Origin: Agmasoma carcini (nom. nud.)
Lineage: Eukaryota; Microsporidia; Thelohaniidae
NCBI GenBank assembly: GCA_029232285.1
Contig: JAOXFI010000007.1
Coordinates: 1 to 64,000 of the forward strand
Reading direction: 5' to 3'
Length of the DNA stretch: 64,000 bases
Below are positions 29,040 through 39,560 of the stretch, one piece after another. Every line of letters begins with the position of its first letter. The stretch's first letter is position 1. Below the pieces are notes generated by a model. That model saw only the letters and a list, made by a program, of their open reading frames with translations. It was not told the origin of the DNA and searched no databases. The translations under genes were made by a program, and so were the position numbers.

Positions 29040-30015
29040 CAGTTTGTTCCAAACATGTTAACATGTGCCTTTAATATCTGATACAGTAGTTTCTACTCAT
29101 TAAATAAAACCTTTCTTTAATTTTTAAAAGAGATTTGTTTTCGTTCTTGAATCTGATCTTATCACAATTTTTTTCTATTTAGAAAAGCAATTCTCAATAA
29201 GATTTAAAAACGAAGAATAGGGAGCTTAAAATAAACATTTGTATCGGCTAGGTGTTGAAGTTTTTAAAAGGCACCAGAGGTTTTATAGATTCGAGCATTA
29301 TTTAAAATTAAAAGAAAGTTCTGAACTGATTAAATTAAGCTTTTCAAACAAACACTCAATAAAGTCAAAAAACTTTAAACTATCATATGCGCCTATATTG
29401 TGCTCAAAATAATTCAAATTATTTTAACTGTAAGCTGCACATATACTGTTATTTTTGACCTTATTGTTAGAACTCTGGTAACTGGTGCTGTACCTCGTAA
29501 AGATCCGCCTCTATTAACTATCAGAAACGGGCTAAAATGAATTTTGCCTGGAAAGACAACGTTGTTTTTCATATATTGAAATATTTTATTTTTAAACTTT
29601 CTGGCATAATCAATTCTTTTTTTGATGGTTCTTCTAAATTCATACTTTTAGCAACTTTTACCATATTCTTAATTGTATAGTGTAATCCTTCTAAAGTCCG
29701 GTGGATAGTGGTATTCGATACTAAAACACTAAATTGGCTATTTAATCTAACCTTAACATCTCTCAGCGCAATTTCTGCATTCTTATCAACACAATTTCTG
29801 ATGAATTCAATTTGCTCCTCGGACAAAATTTTTCTCCGACCACAGTTTTTATAATTTGATTCCACCTGTCCGGTATCCTTGTATATTTTTATTATATTAT
29901 GCACTGTATTGTAATGGATTGAAATAGAATGTGTGATGTCAGCTATAACAGTATCAGCTTTGTATTTTTGAATAATCAAGTGCCTGATCTCAGGTGAAAT
30001 TACTTTCCTGGCCAT
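29040..30015 (-). pseudogene. IS630/Tc1-type transposase, frameshifted
   Basis: The first 148 codons (29569-30015) are intact: MARKVISPEIRHLIIQKY opens a helix-turn-helix domain (ITHSISIHYNTVHNIIKIY), followed by GRRKILSEEQIEFIRNCV, a second HTH and the family's TIHRTLEGLHYTIK. Further on, frames shift repeatedly but still show IVNRGGSLRGTAPVTR, DNARIYKT (second catalytic Asp) and PPYSxFLNPIEN-like traces around 29200. The start at 30015 is preferred over the earlier TTG/ATG because it begins the conserved domain. It is inactive, but this is the longest intact transposase piece in the window. Confidence 0.85.
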
Positions 30016-30064
30016 GGTTTTAAGTTTTAGGCGATAAAATAAAAACGATTTCAACAAATTCATA

Positions 30065-30352
30065 GATTAAAAAAATAAACCTAAAAACATAAAAAATCAA
30101 TAAAATAAAAACAATTTAATATGCTAAATCATCAACGAATTAAATATTTTTGTCACTCGCATTTTCATGGGGTTAAATTAAATTTAATAAGGTTTAAAAA
30201 CATACCAAAAAGATATTTTATGATAAACGATATAATTTCCAAAACTCCATGAAAATGCGAGTGACAAAAATGATTCAATTTGTTGATAATCTAGCCCATT
30301 AAATTATTTTTATTTTATTGATTTTATATGTTTTTAGGTTTATTTTTAATAT
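30065..30352. repeat. Pair of 106-bp inverted arms around a 76-bp spacer
   Basis: 30065-30170 and 30247-30352 are inverted copies of each other with few mismatches. The best-kept core is TTTTTGTCACTCGCATTTTC against its exact complement. The left arm is the leader region directly upstream of the IS630-type transposase, so the structure looks like two element ends facing each other: the full relic and a second copy of which only the end remains. It could extrude a large hairpin. Confidence 0.85.
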
Positions 30353-30847
30353 AAATATTTAAATTTTATTAATAGTTTCTTTATATATCAATAAACAAGT
30401 TATTAAGCAAAATTAATTTGTTAAAAATTATATTGAGTTTTACATAATCGCTTAATTTTCTGAGAAATTTCTCTAAACTTTATGAAAAACCCTATAATTA
30501 TTATAAAATTTTTGTTTTTATAAAAATAAGTATTTAAGGGTTGTTTAGTGGTCTTCTTGTCAGTGTATTGACCATTTTACCTTATAATACTTGACGCAAT
30601 GAGAGTATATCCTTGATTTAATATTTTAAAGATTGAAGAATGTATGATCCGTGATATGATTTTATAAGTTTATTTTAATATTCCCACAAAAATTAACGGG
30701 CAATAAATCTACTGCCTCGAAGAGAGATATTAATAGCCCTAGATTATCAACTAACGTGTTAATTGTTATACTACATTATTCAAATTGGATTATTTTGTTT
30801 TAACATTGATTATATGCTTTAAAATTGACAAAAAACTTAAATATTGT
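30353..30847. other. AT-rich spacer
   Basis: No gene or RNA. A few less AT-rich words near 30540-30660 (GTGGTCTTCTTGTCAGTG, GACGCAATGAGAG) are unassigned. Confidence 0.4.
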
Positions 30848-31222
30848 TTATAATTTAGATTTTATTTTTTGCTTGCAATTCGAAGCAGACTTTTCAATAA
30901 AACATTTTATATTATTCCAGACATATTCATCTACCTCCTCACCTATTTTCTTTTTTAGGAAATTCATAATGATGTCATAAGCCTTGCCAATATTTTTTTC
31001 TTCAACTAAGTTCTTAGCAGCTACGAAATCAACTTCAAAATCACTTAGAATGACCGGATTAACTATGAGTCTTTCATTCACTTGATTTGATGAAGGATTA
31101 GATTTAGGGATGCTTGATTCAGAACCATAATCAACACAGTCTGACTCTTTCTCTACTTCATATACCGCATTAAATAGATATAGTTGAGAAATTAACCAGA
31201 TTAAATCATTAAAATTAGCCAT
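30848..31222 (-). CDS. Small protein with GNAT-array-like ends (possible truncated paralogue)
   Basis: A 124 aa protein with a hydrophobic N terminus (MANFNDLIWLISQLYLFNAV), a low-complexity Ser/Asn linker and a helical C-terminal half. It ends KQKIKSKL, the same tail as the two GNAT-like proteins at 32.1 and 35.4 kb. A short stretch DEYVWNNIKCFIEK can be lined up with CSYVWCTCKRILYDK of the 35.4 kb protein. The FDGxxY core and the YxxxGF motif are absent. I read it as a neighbour that may derive from the same family by internal loss; an unrelated secreted protein with a shared tail is the alternative. The ATG follows AAATTATTT. The lysine-rich C terminus makes the SKL exposed. Confidence 0.55.
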   Translation of the reverse strand: MANFNDLIWLISQLYLFNAVYEVEKESDCVDYGSESSIPKSNPSSNQVNERLIVNPVILSDFEVDFVAAKNLVEEKNIGKAYDIIMNFLKKKIGEEVDEYVWNNIKCFIEKSASNCKQKIKSKL

Positions 31223-32086
31223 AAATAATTTTTTTCTTTTTCTTTTATTTTAAAAATTTAATTAATCTAAAATACCGTATTAAATAAAATTCTTCTTTTA
31301 AAGAGAAACTGATAAAATTTTTATAAAATTGAACAAGTTCTGTGATGAGAATATTTAATCAAATAAATATTCACTTTAACAAAAAAAATATTTGACATTT
31401 ACTTGAATAAAAACAATATAATTAATCATTATTGATTATTATTAAGTGTCGTATTTTTTAATATTATTTATTATAAAATTTTAAAAAGGAAATAAAAATT
31501 TTTGTAATGTCAAAAAAATAATCTTCAAATGTCATTGATAGAATGAATTTTAACTTCTATTTATTGTGATACTGGTTTTTAAGGTAATATATATCTATAA
31601 ATATCAGATTTTCCTCTTATAGTATATCCTATTATTTAAATCTTCAATATCAAATATATAAATAATGTAAACTAAAATATTACTGGTAAAGATTTGTTTC
31701 AAGGTATCACTAATTGCAGACTAGAACTATTGTTACATAAAGAACCGATGACTATTAAACATATTTAATTATTACTGTAGTCAATGCTATTTGATGAATT
31801 TATTATGAAAAATTACCCACTGGACTATAACCCAAAGGATTAAAAATTGGATATAAGGTTGTACCTAATTTATAAATATATAAGATCAACGGGTGTTAAT
31901 ATTATTAAAAAGAAACCCATAGTCGTATAAGATGTATTATTATAGACTTTGATCAATTTAAGTGAAAGAATCACATTCTAGTCTTGATTATTAACCAAAT
32001 ATATGAAAAATCAGATGTTTGAAATTAACTAAATACAATTATATGATTTATTATACTTAAAAGATTACATTTAATAAATAAAAATT
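31223..32086. other. AT-rich intergenic, no feature seen
   Basis: About 860 bp without an open frame, satellite or transposon signature. It lies between two members of the array. Confidence 0.5.
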
Positions 32087-32611
32087 TTAAAGCTTAGATT
32101 TTATTATACTTTTTTTTTCATCGAATAAAAAAACATGGCCTGTTTCAACGAAGCCTATTTTATTATAAAAATTGTCTTGAAGATATTTAAGGCTGGTCCC
32201 CCAAATGACATCGCATTTTTCATGTGCACCGTAAGATGTCGCTACTCTTAATATAAGATATCCCAAACCTCGTGATCTCAAAGTATTGTTTATGGCCAAA
32301 TCTTCTGCTATACAATATCTAGTTCCATCAAACCTCGTTTTTATTTGTGTCATAATGATTCCAACTGGTATATGCTTATATATTAAAACAAAAACTTCCG
32401 AATTAACTGCTTTAAGTTTTTTAAATATTTGATTGTCTTGGTTAACGTTAAGAGAATAAAATTTATTTTCGTTCCTGGCAAAGACATTCAGAGTAAAATC
32501 TAGACCATGATCAAGATGCTTGTGGTGCAATCTTTCAACCCAGAATTCATTGTAAAATGTATAATATTCCAAAGAGAATTCCGAAAGCACTAATAATAAA
32601 TTATATAGCAT
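32087..32611 (-). CDS. GNAT-family N-acetyltransferase-like protein, array member 1 (intact acetyl-CoA loop, SKL tail)
   Basis: A 174 aa GNAT-fold protein. Seen: strand region EVFVLIYKHIPVGIIMTQIKTRF (beta2-beta3), then the family core KTRFDGTRY at residues 91-99. Next come beta4 and the acetyl-CoA pyrophosphate loop EDLAINNTLRSRGLG, where Arg112-x-x-Gly115-x-Gly117 matches the [RQ]xxGx[GA] rule. Motif B follows as FYNKIGF near residue 154, and a final strand HVFLF. It is the only array member with a fully canonical loop. The first 12 residues are hydrophobic but short, so secretion is uncertain. The C terminus is IIKSKL. GNAT enzymes transfer acetyl from acetyl-CoA to amines; the substrate cannot be told. 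Its neighbours are only repeats and paralogues. Confidence 0.8.
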   Translation of the reverse strand: MLYNLLLVLSEFSLEYYTFYNEFWVERLHHKHLDHGLDFTLNVFARNENKFYSLNVNQDNQIFKKLKAVNSEVFVLIYKHIPVGIIMTQIKTRFDGTRYCIAEDLAINNTLRSRGLGYLILRVATSYGAHEKCDVIWGTSLKYLQDNFYNKIGFVETGHVFLFDEKKSIIKSKL

Positions 32612-32984
32612 GATTTTTATTTTCCATTTTCTTTTCTTAAGTAAATAATATTGAAATGAAAGGGTGTCAACTACCTAAGATTAAACTATATAATTAATAT
32701 GTGTTTAGGTAGTTATGTTTAATTTGAAAGCAAATATAATTACTATATATTAATTTCCTTCTACGCCATCACGTAAAAAAAAGAGATTATTTATCGATAA
32801 GACAAATAAACAGAAATGTTAGATAAAGCAAATATTTCCTTTGCATTCATCACCATACACTTTTAATTTAGTGTTTAGTAAAATAATAATTTGAACAATG
32901 CTGCCTTTAACCCTACAAGGGTTATAATCACTCATTATATACTCATGTCAAAATATGTATCTCAGAATATTTTATATTTTTTCT
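32612..32984. other. AT-rich spacer
   Basis: Upstream of array member 1; no CCC start signal and no other feature seen. Confidence 0.4.
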
Positions 32985-33400
32985 ACAAAGAGTCCAGACC
33001 CCTATATGGCAACGTTGGGTGCAACGGCTAATTGGGCTATAACCCGCCAAGGGCTAAAGCAAAACCTTCGGCTACAGACAATTTTGTTCACTCCGAGAAA
33101 CTAGTTTGCGGTCGATTGACAGACACCTCAAGATCTTGAAAATATAAGCCCAGCTACAACCGCATCCTAAGGGATGGTTTCTTTAAAGTCTTACTGTAAC
33201 TATTTAAGATAGCTTTACAATCAAGTTTTTTTCTTACCAAAGCAAAATAGTGTATGGCCACTATCCCCTTTTACATTCTATTTTGATAATTTGAGTTAAG
33301 AGTTTTTACTTGCAGATTCTGCTTTCTGTTTCTGTAAGTTTATTGATAATTGTAGAAAACGTGAATATAAACGTAAAGCATTCCAATTGATGCTACTTCG
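32985..33400 (+). repeat. Dispersed non-coding repeat, copy (+), first of a tandem pair
   Basis: CAAAGAGTCCAGACCCCTATATGG, GCAACGGCTAATTGGGC, TTTTGTTCACTCCGAGAAAC, TTTGCGGTCGATTGACAGAC, CAGCTACAACCGCATCC, AAAGTCTTACTGTAAC, TACCAAAGCAAAATAGTGTATGG and GTAGAAAACGTGAATAT, all in the family order. A second copy follows within 130 bp. Confidence 0.85.
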
Positions 33401-33529
33401 TGTTTTGATAAATAAATATTTAATTATTGTTTTAAATAGTTACTGTTTTCTTCTCTATTTTGAATCAATCTTTATTACAAATATTTTCTTAAAATTAAAT
33501 TCTTATTTATATCAAATTTATAAAATTTA

Positions 33530-33990
33530 TGTGAGCCCTGCGATGAATCCAGACCTCAAACATGGTACAGAGTGGTAACGTTTAAAACAAAGGCTGATTG
33601 GTATATAACAGGTTAGACTTGCCAAAGTGAAGCGACCCAAAGAAAGACAAACAACCCTCTTCACTCTGAAAAACTGGTTTGCGGTTTATAGATAGCCACC
33701 CCTTCAGATCACGAAAATATAAGCTGGTTGGTGTGTGTAATAATACTAAGCTCGCTGCAACCATATCCTACGTAGGTGTCTTTAAAGTTTTACCAAAGCG
33801 CAATAATGTATAGTTGCTATCCCTACTATCTATTTATTCTTTTTGATTATTATTGTTAATGTGTTGCAATTTATGAAGTTTTTACATGCTGGTCAGGTTT
33901 TCTCCTCTTTGTAGTAATTTTAACTTGTTTTGATCTTATTTTAGAAAATAATAAAAAGGTTTCCAATCTCTATTACTAAGTGTTTTACAT
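33530..33990 (+). repeat. Dispersed non-coding repeat, copy (+), second of a tandem pair
   Basis: GTGAGCCCTGCGATGAATCC, GGTACAGAGTGGTAACG, TCTTCACTCTGAAAAACTGG, TTTGCGGTTTATAGATAGCC, ATATAAGCTGGTTGGTGTGTG, GCAACCATATCCTACG and CATGCTGGTCAGGTTTTC. Its 5' end (GTGAGCCCTGCGATGAATCCAG) is among the best preserved. A 60-residue frame inside is chance. Confidence 0.85.
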
Positions 33991-35421
33991 GGTTTCTTAA
34001 TGGGATATTATATAGGGTCAATAAAGTTATTTATTATAGTTTTTATGGGTTCTAACGCCTTTTGTAATCAATTAATCATAAATTAAAATGTTTCTATTCT
34101 GCATCAAGGGATATTTGAATTATCTAAAGTATGTTTCTATCATAATTAATTTATACCATATTATAGGCTTTTTATGAATATTATCAATATAAATGAAATA
34201 TTTATAATTAATTAATATAAGGGATAAACCTTAAGAACGATAAAAAGTACTTAATATGAATTTGAAACCAATAATATATTTGACAACAAGATATTAGATT
34301 CTGTTAAAAGAAAGTATAAATATTTCATCATAACATATTAAAATATGTTTAAATATGTATATTTATAGTATTTATAATAATAAATAATATTTGTTTGATA
34401 TTGTTTAAATAAACAATATTTCAATATGAATTGAAAATTTTCATAATATATGAGATAATGTCAACACTAGATAATATAAATCAGATGATAGAATGTTAGT
34501 GCTTCCAAACATCATACCCTGTTAAAATGATGAATAATTAGTTCATAAGAGTGTCAAAATGTATATTTTTCATTTTTTTAATATTTTATGATGTTATCTT
34601 AATTAATTTTAGAATTAATAAAAATAATGATAAAATAACATATATTAAAGGAAGGTGAGTAAAAACATATATTTTGATGTTATATTAGACATATTTTTAG
34701 AAATATTAAAAAATATAGACCTTGATGTTATATTAGACATATTTTTAGACATTGTTGTCTTTTATGTCAAAATTAATAATTTTTCAATTGAATAGAAGTT
34801 AAAGTATCTACTTAAAGGGTTATCTATTATGTCAGAATTAATATATTTTTTAATTGTTTATTTTAAGATTGTGTGATATTAATCTTATACAACAAATTTT
34901 TATATTTTAAATAAAATATTGTTAATGAGAATGATAGAATGTGATTGATATATGAAAAAATGTTATAAGTATATATAAGTAGTAGCCCTTGTAAAAGTAA
35001 ACATACTAGTATAAGCAATATGAATGTATCATTATAACTAAATATTCATGTTATGAATTAAGAGTTGGGATCTTAACTGAAGTGATAGTGTTCAAACTCT
35101 TTATAGATATAATCATAGGTAAACATATGTTGTATATCGTTTATTATGATATATATTGTGATGAAAACTAAATCATAATTTGATTTTGTACTGATCGATC
35201 TATTTTTGAAATTAAATAGATTTTTTGATTAGGTTATCATGAATAGATGTATGTATAGTTATAATGATAGAATTCTAATATCTGCTTAATAGATTTGATT
35301 AAAAATACCAATTTAAAACAATTATAAAATATTATGAATCATCTTTATTTCATAATATTGTTTGCTCTTGATACATCAAGAATATATTTATAAAATGACA
35401 AACTATTTAACATTAATAATA
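33991..35421. other. Long AT-rich intergenic region with a short direct repeat
   Basis: No gene. A direct repeat of TTGATGTTATATTAGACATATTTTTAGA occurs twice about 49 bp apart (from about 34673, quoted as two words TTGATGTTATATTAGAC and ATATTTTTAG). Nothing else is assignable. Confidence 0.5.
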
Positions 35422-35949
35422 TTAAAGCTTAGATTTTATTCTCTTGCTGCTATTTAGGATAATCTTCTCTTCAATAATCTCAAAATTATACTTAGAATAT
35501 ATTTTATCATAAAGTATTCTCTTACAAGTACACCATACATATGAACATAGCTCTTCATTTGATCTGTTAAGTAAAATGGTGTTGAATTCTTTTGCCAAAT
35601 CACGTCCTCTGTATTTATCTAGGATTGTAAAATCTTCTCCGATTGTGTATTTGCTAGAATCAAATCTGGTTTTTATTTGTAAACTTATCATTCCTTTAGA
35701 GTACTTAAGATTGTCTTGTAAACTGTAAATTTGATTATTTGTCTTATTTGCTTTAGAAATAATCTTCTGAATCTTTAGAATTGTATTTATACTTTTTTCA
35801 GGTATTGTAAAAGAGGATGAAACATTGTTTATATTACAAGGTATGTTGTATTCAGTCATTCTTATAACTTGGGATTCAATTAATGTGTTTGAAATCAATA
35901 TTAGACACATCAATTGGCTTGTGTTTATCAATCTTTTCAAAAAATACAT
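35422..35949 (-). CDS. GNAT-like secreted protein, array member 2 (degenerate loop, SKL tail)
   Basis: A 175 aa paralogue of member 1. The N terminus MYFLKRLINTSQLMCLILISN is a good signal peptide or anchor. The shared core is present as LQIKTRFDSSKY, with the following GEDFTI matching AEDLAI. The acetyl-CoA loop is damaged: KYRGRDLAKEF has Asp where the essential Gly should be. Motif B survives only in outline (IYSKYNF for xYxKxGF). The tail is SKRIKSKL, as in member 1 and the 30.8 kb protein. It is probably no longer an acetyltransferase; a binding or decoy role is an inference. The ATG follows a run of T and A without CCC, and the gene stands alone between repeats. Confidence 0.75.
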   Translation of the reverse strand: MYFLKRLINTSQLMCLILISNTLIESQVIRMTEYNIPCNINNVSSSFTIPEKSINTILKIQKIISKANKTNNQIYSLQDNLKYSKGMISLQIKTRFDSSKYTIGEDFTILDKYRGRDLAKEFNTILLNRSNEELCSYVWCTCKRILYDKIYSKYNFEIIEEKIILNSSKRIKSKL

Positions 35950-36419
35950 ATTTAAAAATAAAAAAAAGTTTTTTATATAAATTTAATCAAAATTTATTAT
36001 TTTTTTAAAAAATTATAACTTTCGTTTTAAGGTGAAAATAGTGATATATAAAATTTTAAAAATATTTGACAGGTTTCCAACTTATAATAGAATAAAATTT
36101 CTGTTTCTGTCATATTGGGAATATAATTGATTAAAATTTATATTGATTTAAAGTAATAAAATTATATTTGTATTGATTTAAAGTAATAAAATTATATTTA
36201 TATTGTTTTATTATTAATAACTTTTATTATTTAGATCTGTTTAATACAGTCATATTTATATCAAAAAATATGACCATTAAAACTTAATATCAATCAAAAC
36301 AATAATAAATTCATCTGTGTCTATATATGGAAATATAGATTACTCATGTCAATAAAATATTCTCATATAAATATTTTGTAATGTTAACACTATTTATCAA
36401 ATATACTTTCACCAAAAAC
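35950..36419. other. AT-rich spacer with a 36-bp tandem duplication
   Basis: A unit containing TATTGATTTAAAGTAATAAAATTATATT is present about twice between 36140 and 36205. The rest is AT-rich DNA. Confidence 0.5.
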
Positions 36420-36780
36420 CAAGTACTATCGATTAGAAACCTTTACGTTCATATTCACGTTTTCTACAATTATCAATAAATTTACAGAAAGCCGAATCTG
36501 CAAGTAAAAACTCTAAACTCAAATTATCAAAATAGAATGTAAAGAAAGGGATAATGGTCATACATTATTTTGCTTTGGTAAGAAAAAAATTGATTGTAAA
36601 GCTTTCTTAAATGGTCTTAGATAGTTACAGTAAGACATTGAAGACATCATACTATAGAATGTTGTTGTGGCTGGCTTATATCTATAAGACCCTGAAGTAG
36701 TACATCCTTTTTAATAGAGAAAAACTGCCTGTAATCGATAGCAAATAAATTTCTTATAGCGGACAAGCTTATCTTTATCT
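36420..36780 (-). repeat. Dispersed non-coding repeat, copy (-)
   Basis: Minus-strand landmarks: CGTTCATATTCACGTTTTCTACAA, AGAAAGCCGAATCTGCAAGTAAAAAC, GGTCATACATTATTTTGCTTTGG, GATAGTTACAGTAAGAC and AATAGAGAAAAACTGCC. The 5' part of the family consensus is diverged beyond about 36760. Confidence 0.8.
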
Positions 36781-37094
36781 CTTAAAATTTGTTTTATCTT
36801 ACATTTTATTTTCAAAATTAACTATAAAAAGTCTCAATTGTCTCTAGGAGAGTTGAAATGATTAAAAACAAATATTTTTAAAATTTTCTCTTTCTTATTT
36901 TTCTCAAATATCTTTACGGGTTCATCTAAAAATTATTATAATCGAATGTAAATTAAGGTTTGAGTTTATAATCATAACGTTTTATATCACCAGCAAATAA
37001 TTTATAATCTGTTTTTTAATGATTGTTTCTTATCTATTTTGGTGTTTATATTAATAAAAATATAAAAATTTAGCGATTTGATATTTTTTACAAA
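36781..37094. other. AT-rich spacer
   Basis: No assignable feature. Confidence 0.35.
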
Positions 37095-37250
37095 GTTTTA
37101 AGCACTGTAAAGAGTCCAGACAGGTTTCATGTGATAAACGTAGAAACATTGAAAAACAATAAACCAACATTAACGAGCTAATACTTGCCAAGTTAATAAA
37201 TATTTTCTTGTTTTCTCTGAAAAGATGTTTATGATCAATATAAGACATTC
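37095..37250 (+). repeat. Dispersed non-coding repeat, 5' fragment (+)
   Basis: Reads GTAAAGAGTCCAGACAGG, GTAGAAACATTGAAAAACAA and CTCTGAAAAGATGTTTATGATCAA in family order: the first third of the repeat only. The 65-residue minus-strand frame here is chance. Confidence 0.55.
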
Positions 37251-37439
37251 ATCATATTATCTTAGTTTAATAAACATCATTTTCTAATTTTTTATTTATT
37301 GTTTAGCTTTTGACATTTTTATATGATCTCTGAAATCGTATAAAAAACCAGAAAATAGCTGAAATAAACTTGCCCTGGTTTTCTAATATATTTTATAATC
37401 ATGGCTTAATATAAATTATATACTTAATAATAAATTTAA

Positions 37440-38310
37440 AAATAACACCTTGAGAGTTTCTAAATCTTTTCCAGCATATAAAATCTAAATGTGATTAATG
37501 TGCTGGGTTTCACTCTCTTATTTTTTTAAAGCTAGCCATGACCTTTCAATTGATTTGTATTGCACCTGTCAAAAGGTTAATAAAATTATTTTGATGATTT
37601 ACATTATAATGTATATAATTTTAATACAAATACGCGGAGTATTCATCATAGAATATTACTGAACCCTCTTTTACCACTCTCTGAATTTTAGGTATATGTG
37701 TTTCGCTTTTCAACATAAAAATATCGTTAATTTTCACTTTGCTTCAATAAAGAACCTCAAATTCTATCTATTATTCTTATTTCGGTGCGAATGTTTACTC
37801 TATTTAGTGAATTGTTACCATTTAACAATCGCACCTATTATACTTTACCTGCATCGCGAACCTTAATTCATCTATTTAAACAAATGATTCTATTGTCAGA
37901 TCATTTTAAATTTATTAGCAATAGACACGATTTCAGAGCAAAACCTTCTAATTAAATCAAACCATTTACATATGGTTGATGTGTTCCGACTCATGTGTTT
38001 CTTACCGACTTATAAAAGTAAAACATAAGTATTAAAATTTTACAAATATTTAGTTTTGTATTAATTCATTGTTTGTAAGACTAAAGTAATTTTATAGTAT
38101 TTTAGAAGCGTAAGTTTGACAATAATAATTTTTACATTTAGGGGTTTATCTATATTCCCTTTGCAATTTTTGCTTTGTCTTATTTAAATTCAGTCCCACA
38201 TCGAATACAAAGCTTTGTTTCTTGAGTTTTATCTAATAGGCCATTTTCTCTTAAAAGTTCTAAGGCGGCTTCTTCACTTCTTATTATCTTGTAAAACATT
38301 CGTAAGCATA
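37440..38310 (-). mobile_element. Decayed Merlin (ISXO2-like) transposon
   Basis: Minus strand. Near 38180-38290 is the N-terminal zinc-ribbon region EEAALELLRENGLLDKTQET followed by KLCIRCGTEF. Near 37560-37720 are PKIQRVVKEGSVIFYDEYSA (second catalytic Asp in YDE) and HYNVNHQNNFINLLTGA. Both ends of the protein are thus recognisable and in the right order, with many stops between. Its two preserved ends differ from the copy at 24.5 kb, so these are different Merlin subfamilies. Confidence 0.8.
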
Positions 38311-39010
38311 ATAAAGAGGATGTAATCTATTACATAAAGAATATAATATTATAAATCAAACTATCAATTAAATGTATTTAATAATGAAAATATGTTCAAA
38401 TGAATCATTTATTAAATATAAAAAATAATCATGTCGCATATCAAAGCAGCACCGAAAAAAAAACATATTGTTGAGTTACTGAAAATTTTGAACGTAGAGT
38501 GTTGAAAAAATAAAAATAAAAATAACAAAAATGATCATAAATATATGAAAAATATTTCAAGTTTATTTATTTATATTAAGATAAGATCTGTTTTGTGGAT
38601 TTTTAAAATATTCGAATCCCCTCTAAAGAAATTTTGTTTTTTATTGAAAAACTTGTGAAAGACTGCAATCCTTTATCATATAAAACATAAAACCTTTTCT
38701 TTAATATTCTTTGTAAATAAAAATCTGTTTAAACGCTTTAACAAACACCTTTCTATATTACCTTTTACGGTCAAATAATTTTTTAATAATATATATCAAT
38801 TAAATAATAATTTTAAAAATACTGTCATACTTTTTAGATGATATAGATTATATAATATAATTTTTGCGTGTGATTGGTCTTTTAAAAAGGTATTATCAAT
38901 GTTCTGATTGCTCTAAATATGTTGTATTGTTGAATATACATAAAATATTAATAATAAGGTATTTAGTGGCTTGATATAATATCAATTTCTTACAAAAGTA
39001 TTTTTCAGTA
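38311..39010. other. AT-rich spacer
   Basis: No gene seen. Probably contains debris of the flanking Merlin copies. Confidence 0.4.
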
Positions 39011-39560
39011 CAAAAAGATGGCTTATTCTATGGTATGAACGTTATTTTGAGTGACGTACTGAAAATTATAAAATTATGGTTAACTGATATAAAAATATTT
39101 AAAGTTTTTAAATGTTTAAATAATTTGACCATGAATTATTTTAAATTCAACCCTTTAGAATTGGGGTCAAATATTTTATATCAACTTGGGAAACTCAGAA
39201 GAAAATATCAAAACACTGATATTTGGGTTTTTGGTATTGGTGATATTTTATCAAGGTCTTCAAATATATATATAGAGTATGTCGTTGAGGTTCAATAATC
39301 TATTTTTATGAATAGAGATCTTATTCTAAAATGTATACAAACCTTAGTTTGGTAATGGAACAATTAATCACATTATGCACTTCGTTGATCCCAAGACTTT
39401 ACTTCATACTTAAAATATTGAGTCTTATTTTGCCAAAATCAAGGCACGATTTAAAGTGAGAAAAGGTTGAAATCTGTTAAAGTAGAAGTCTTTTTTGGCA
39501 GAAATGATGCTAAGAGATAGCTTACTGAAAGATTATTTTGAACAGCTATTTTATAATATA
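39011..39560 (+). mobile_element. Merlin transposase fragment
   Basis: An open stretch at 39035-39298 ends LRRKYQNTDIWVFGIGDILSRSSNIYIE, the Merlin core around KYxxG and VFG (quoted in part: IWVFGIGDILSRSSNIYIE). After a stop come NHIMHFVDPKTLLHTQNIES and FAKIKARFKV in shifted frames, the C-terminal signature. The IDE motif is not clearly preserved. The small frames up to 39.7 kb continue the relic. Confidence 0.75.

Noticed and set aside
32087..35949. KSKL as an ER-retention tail (KDEL-like)
   Set aside because: Known retention tails need an acidic residue at the third-last position (xDEL/xEEL); KSKL does not fit, while SKL fits PTS1.
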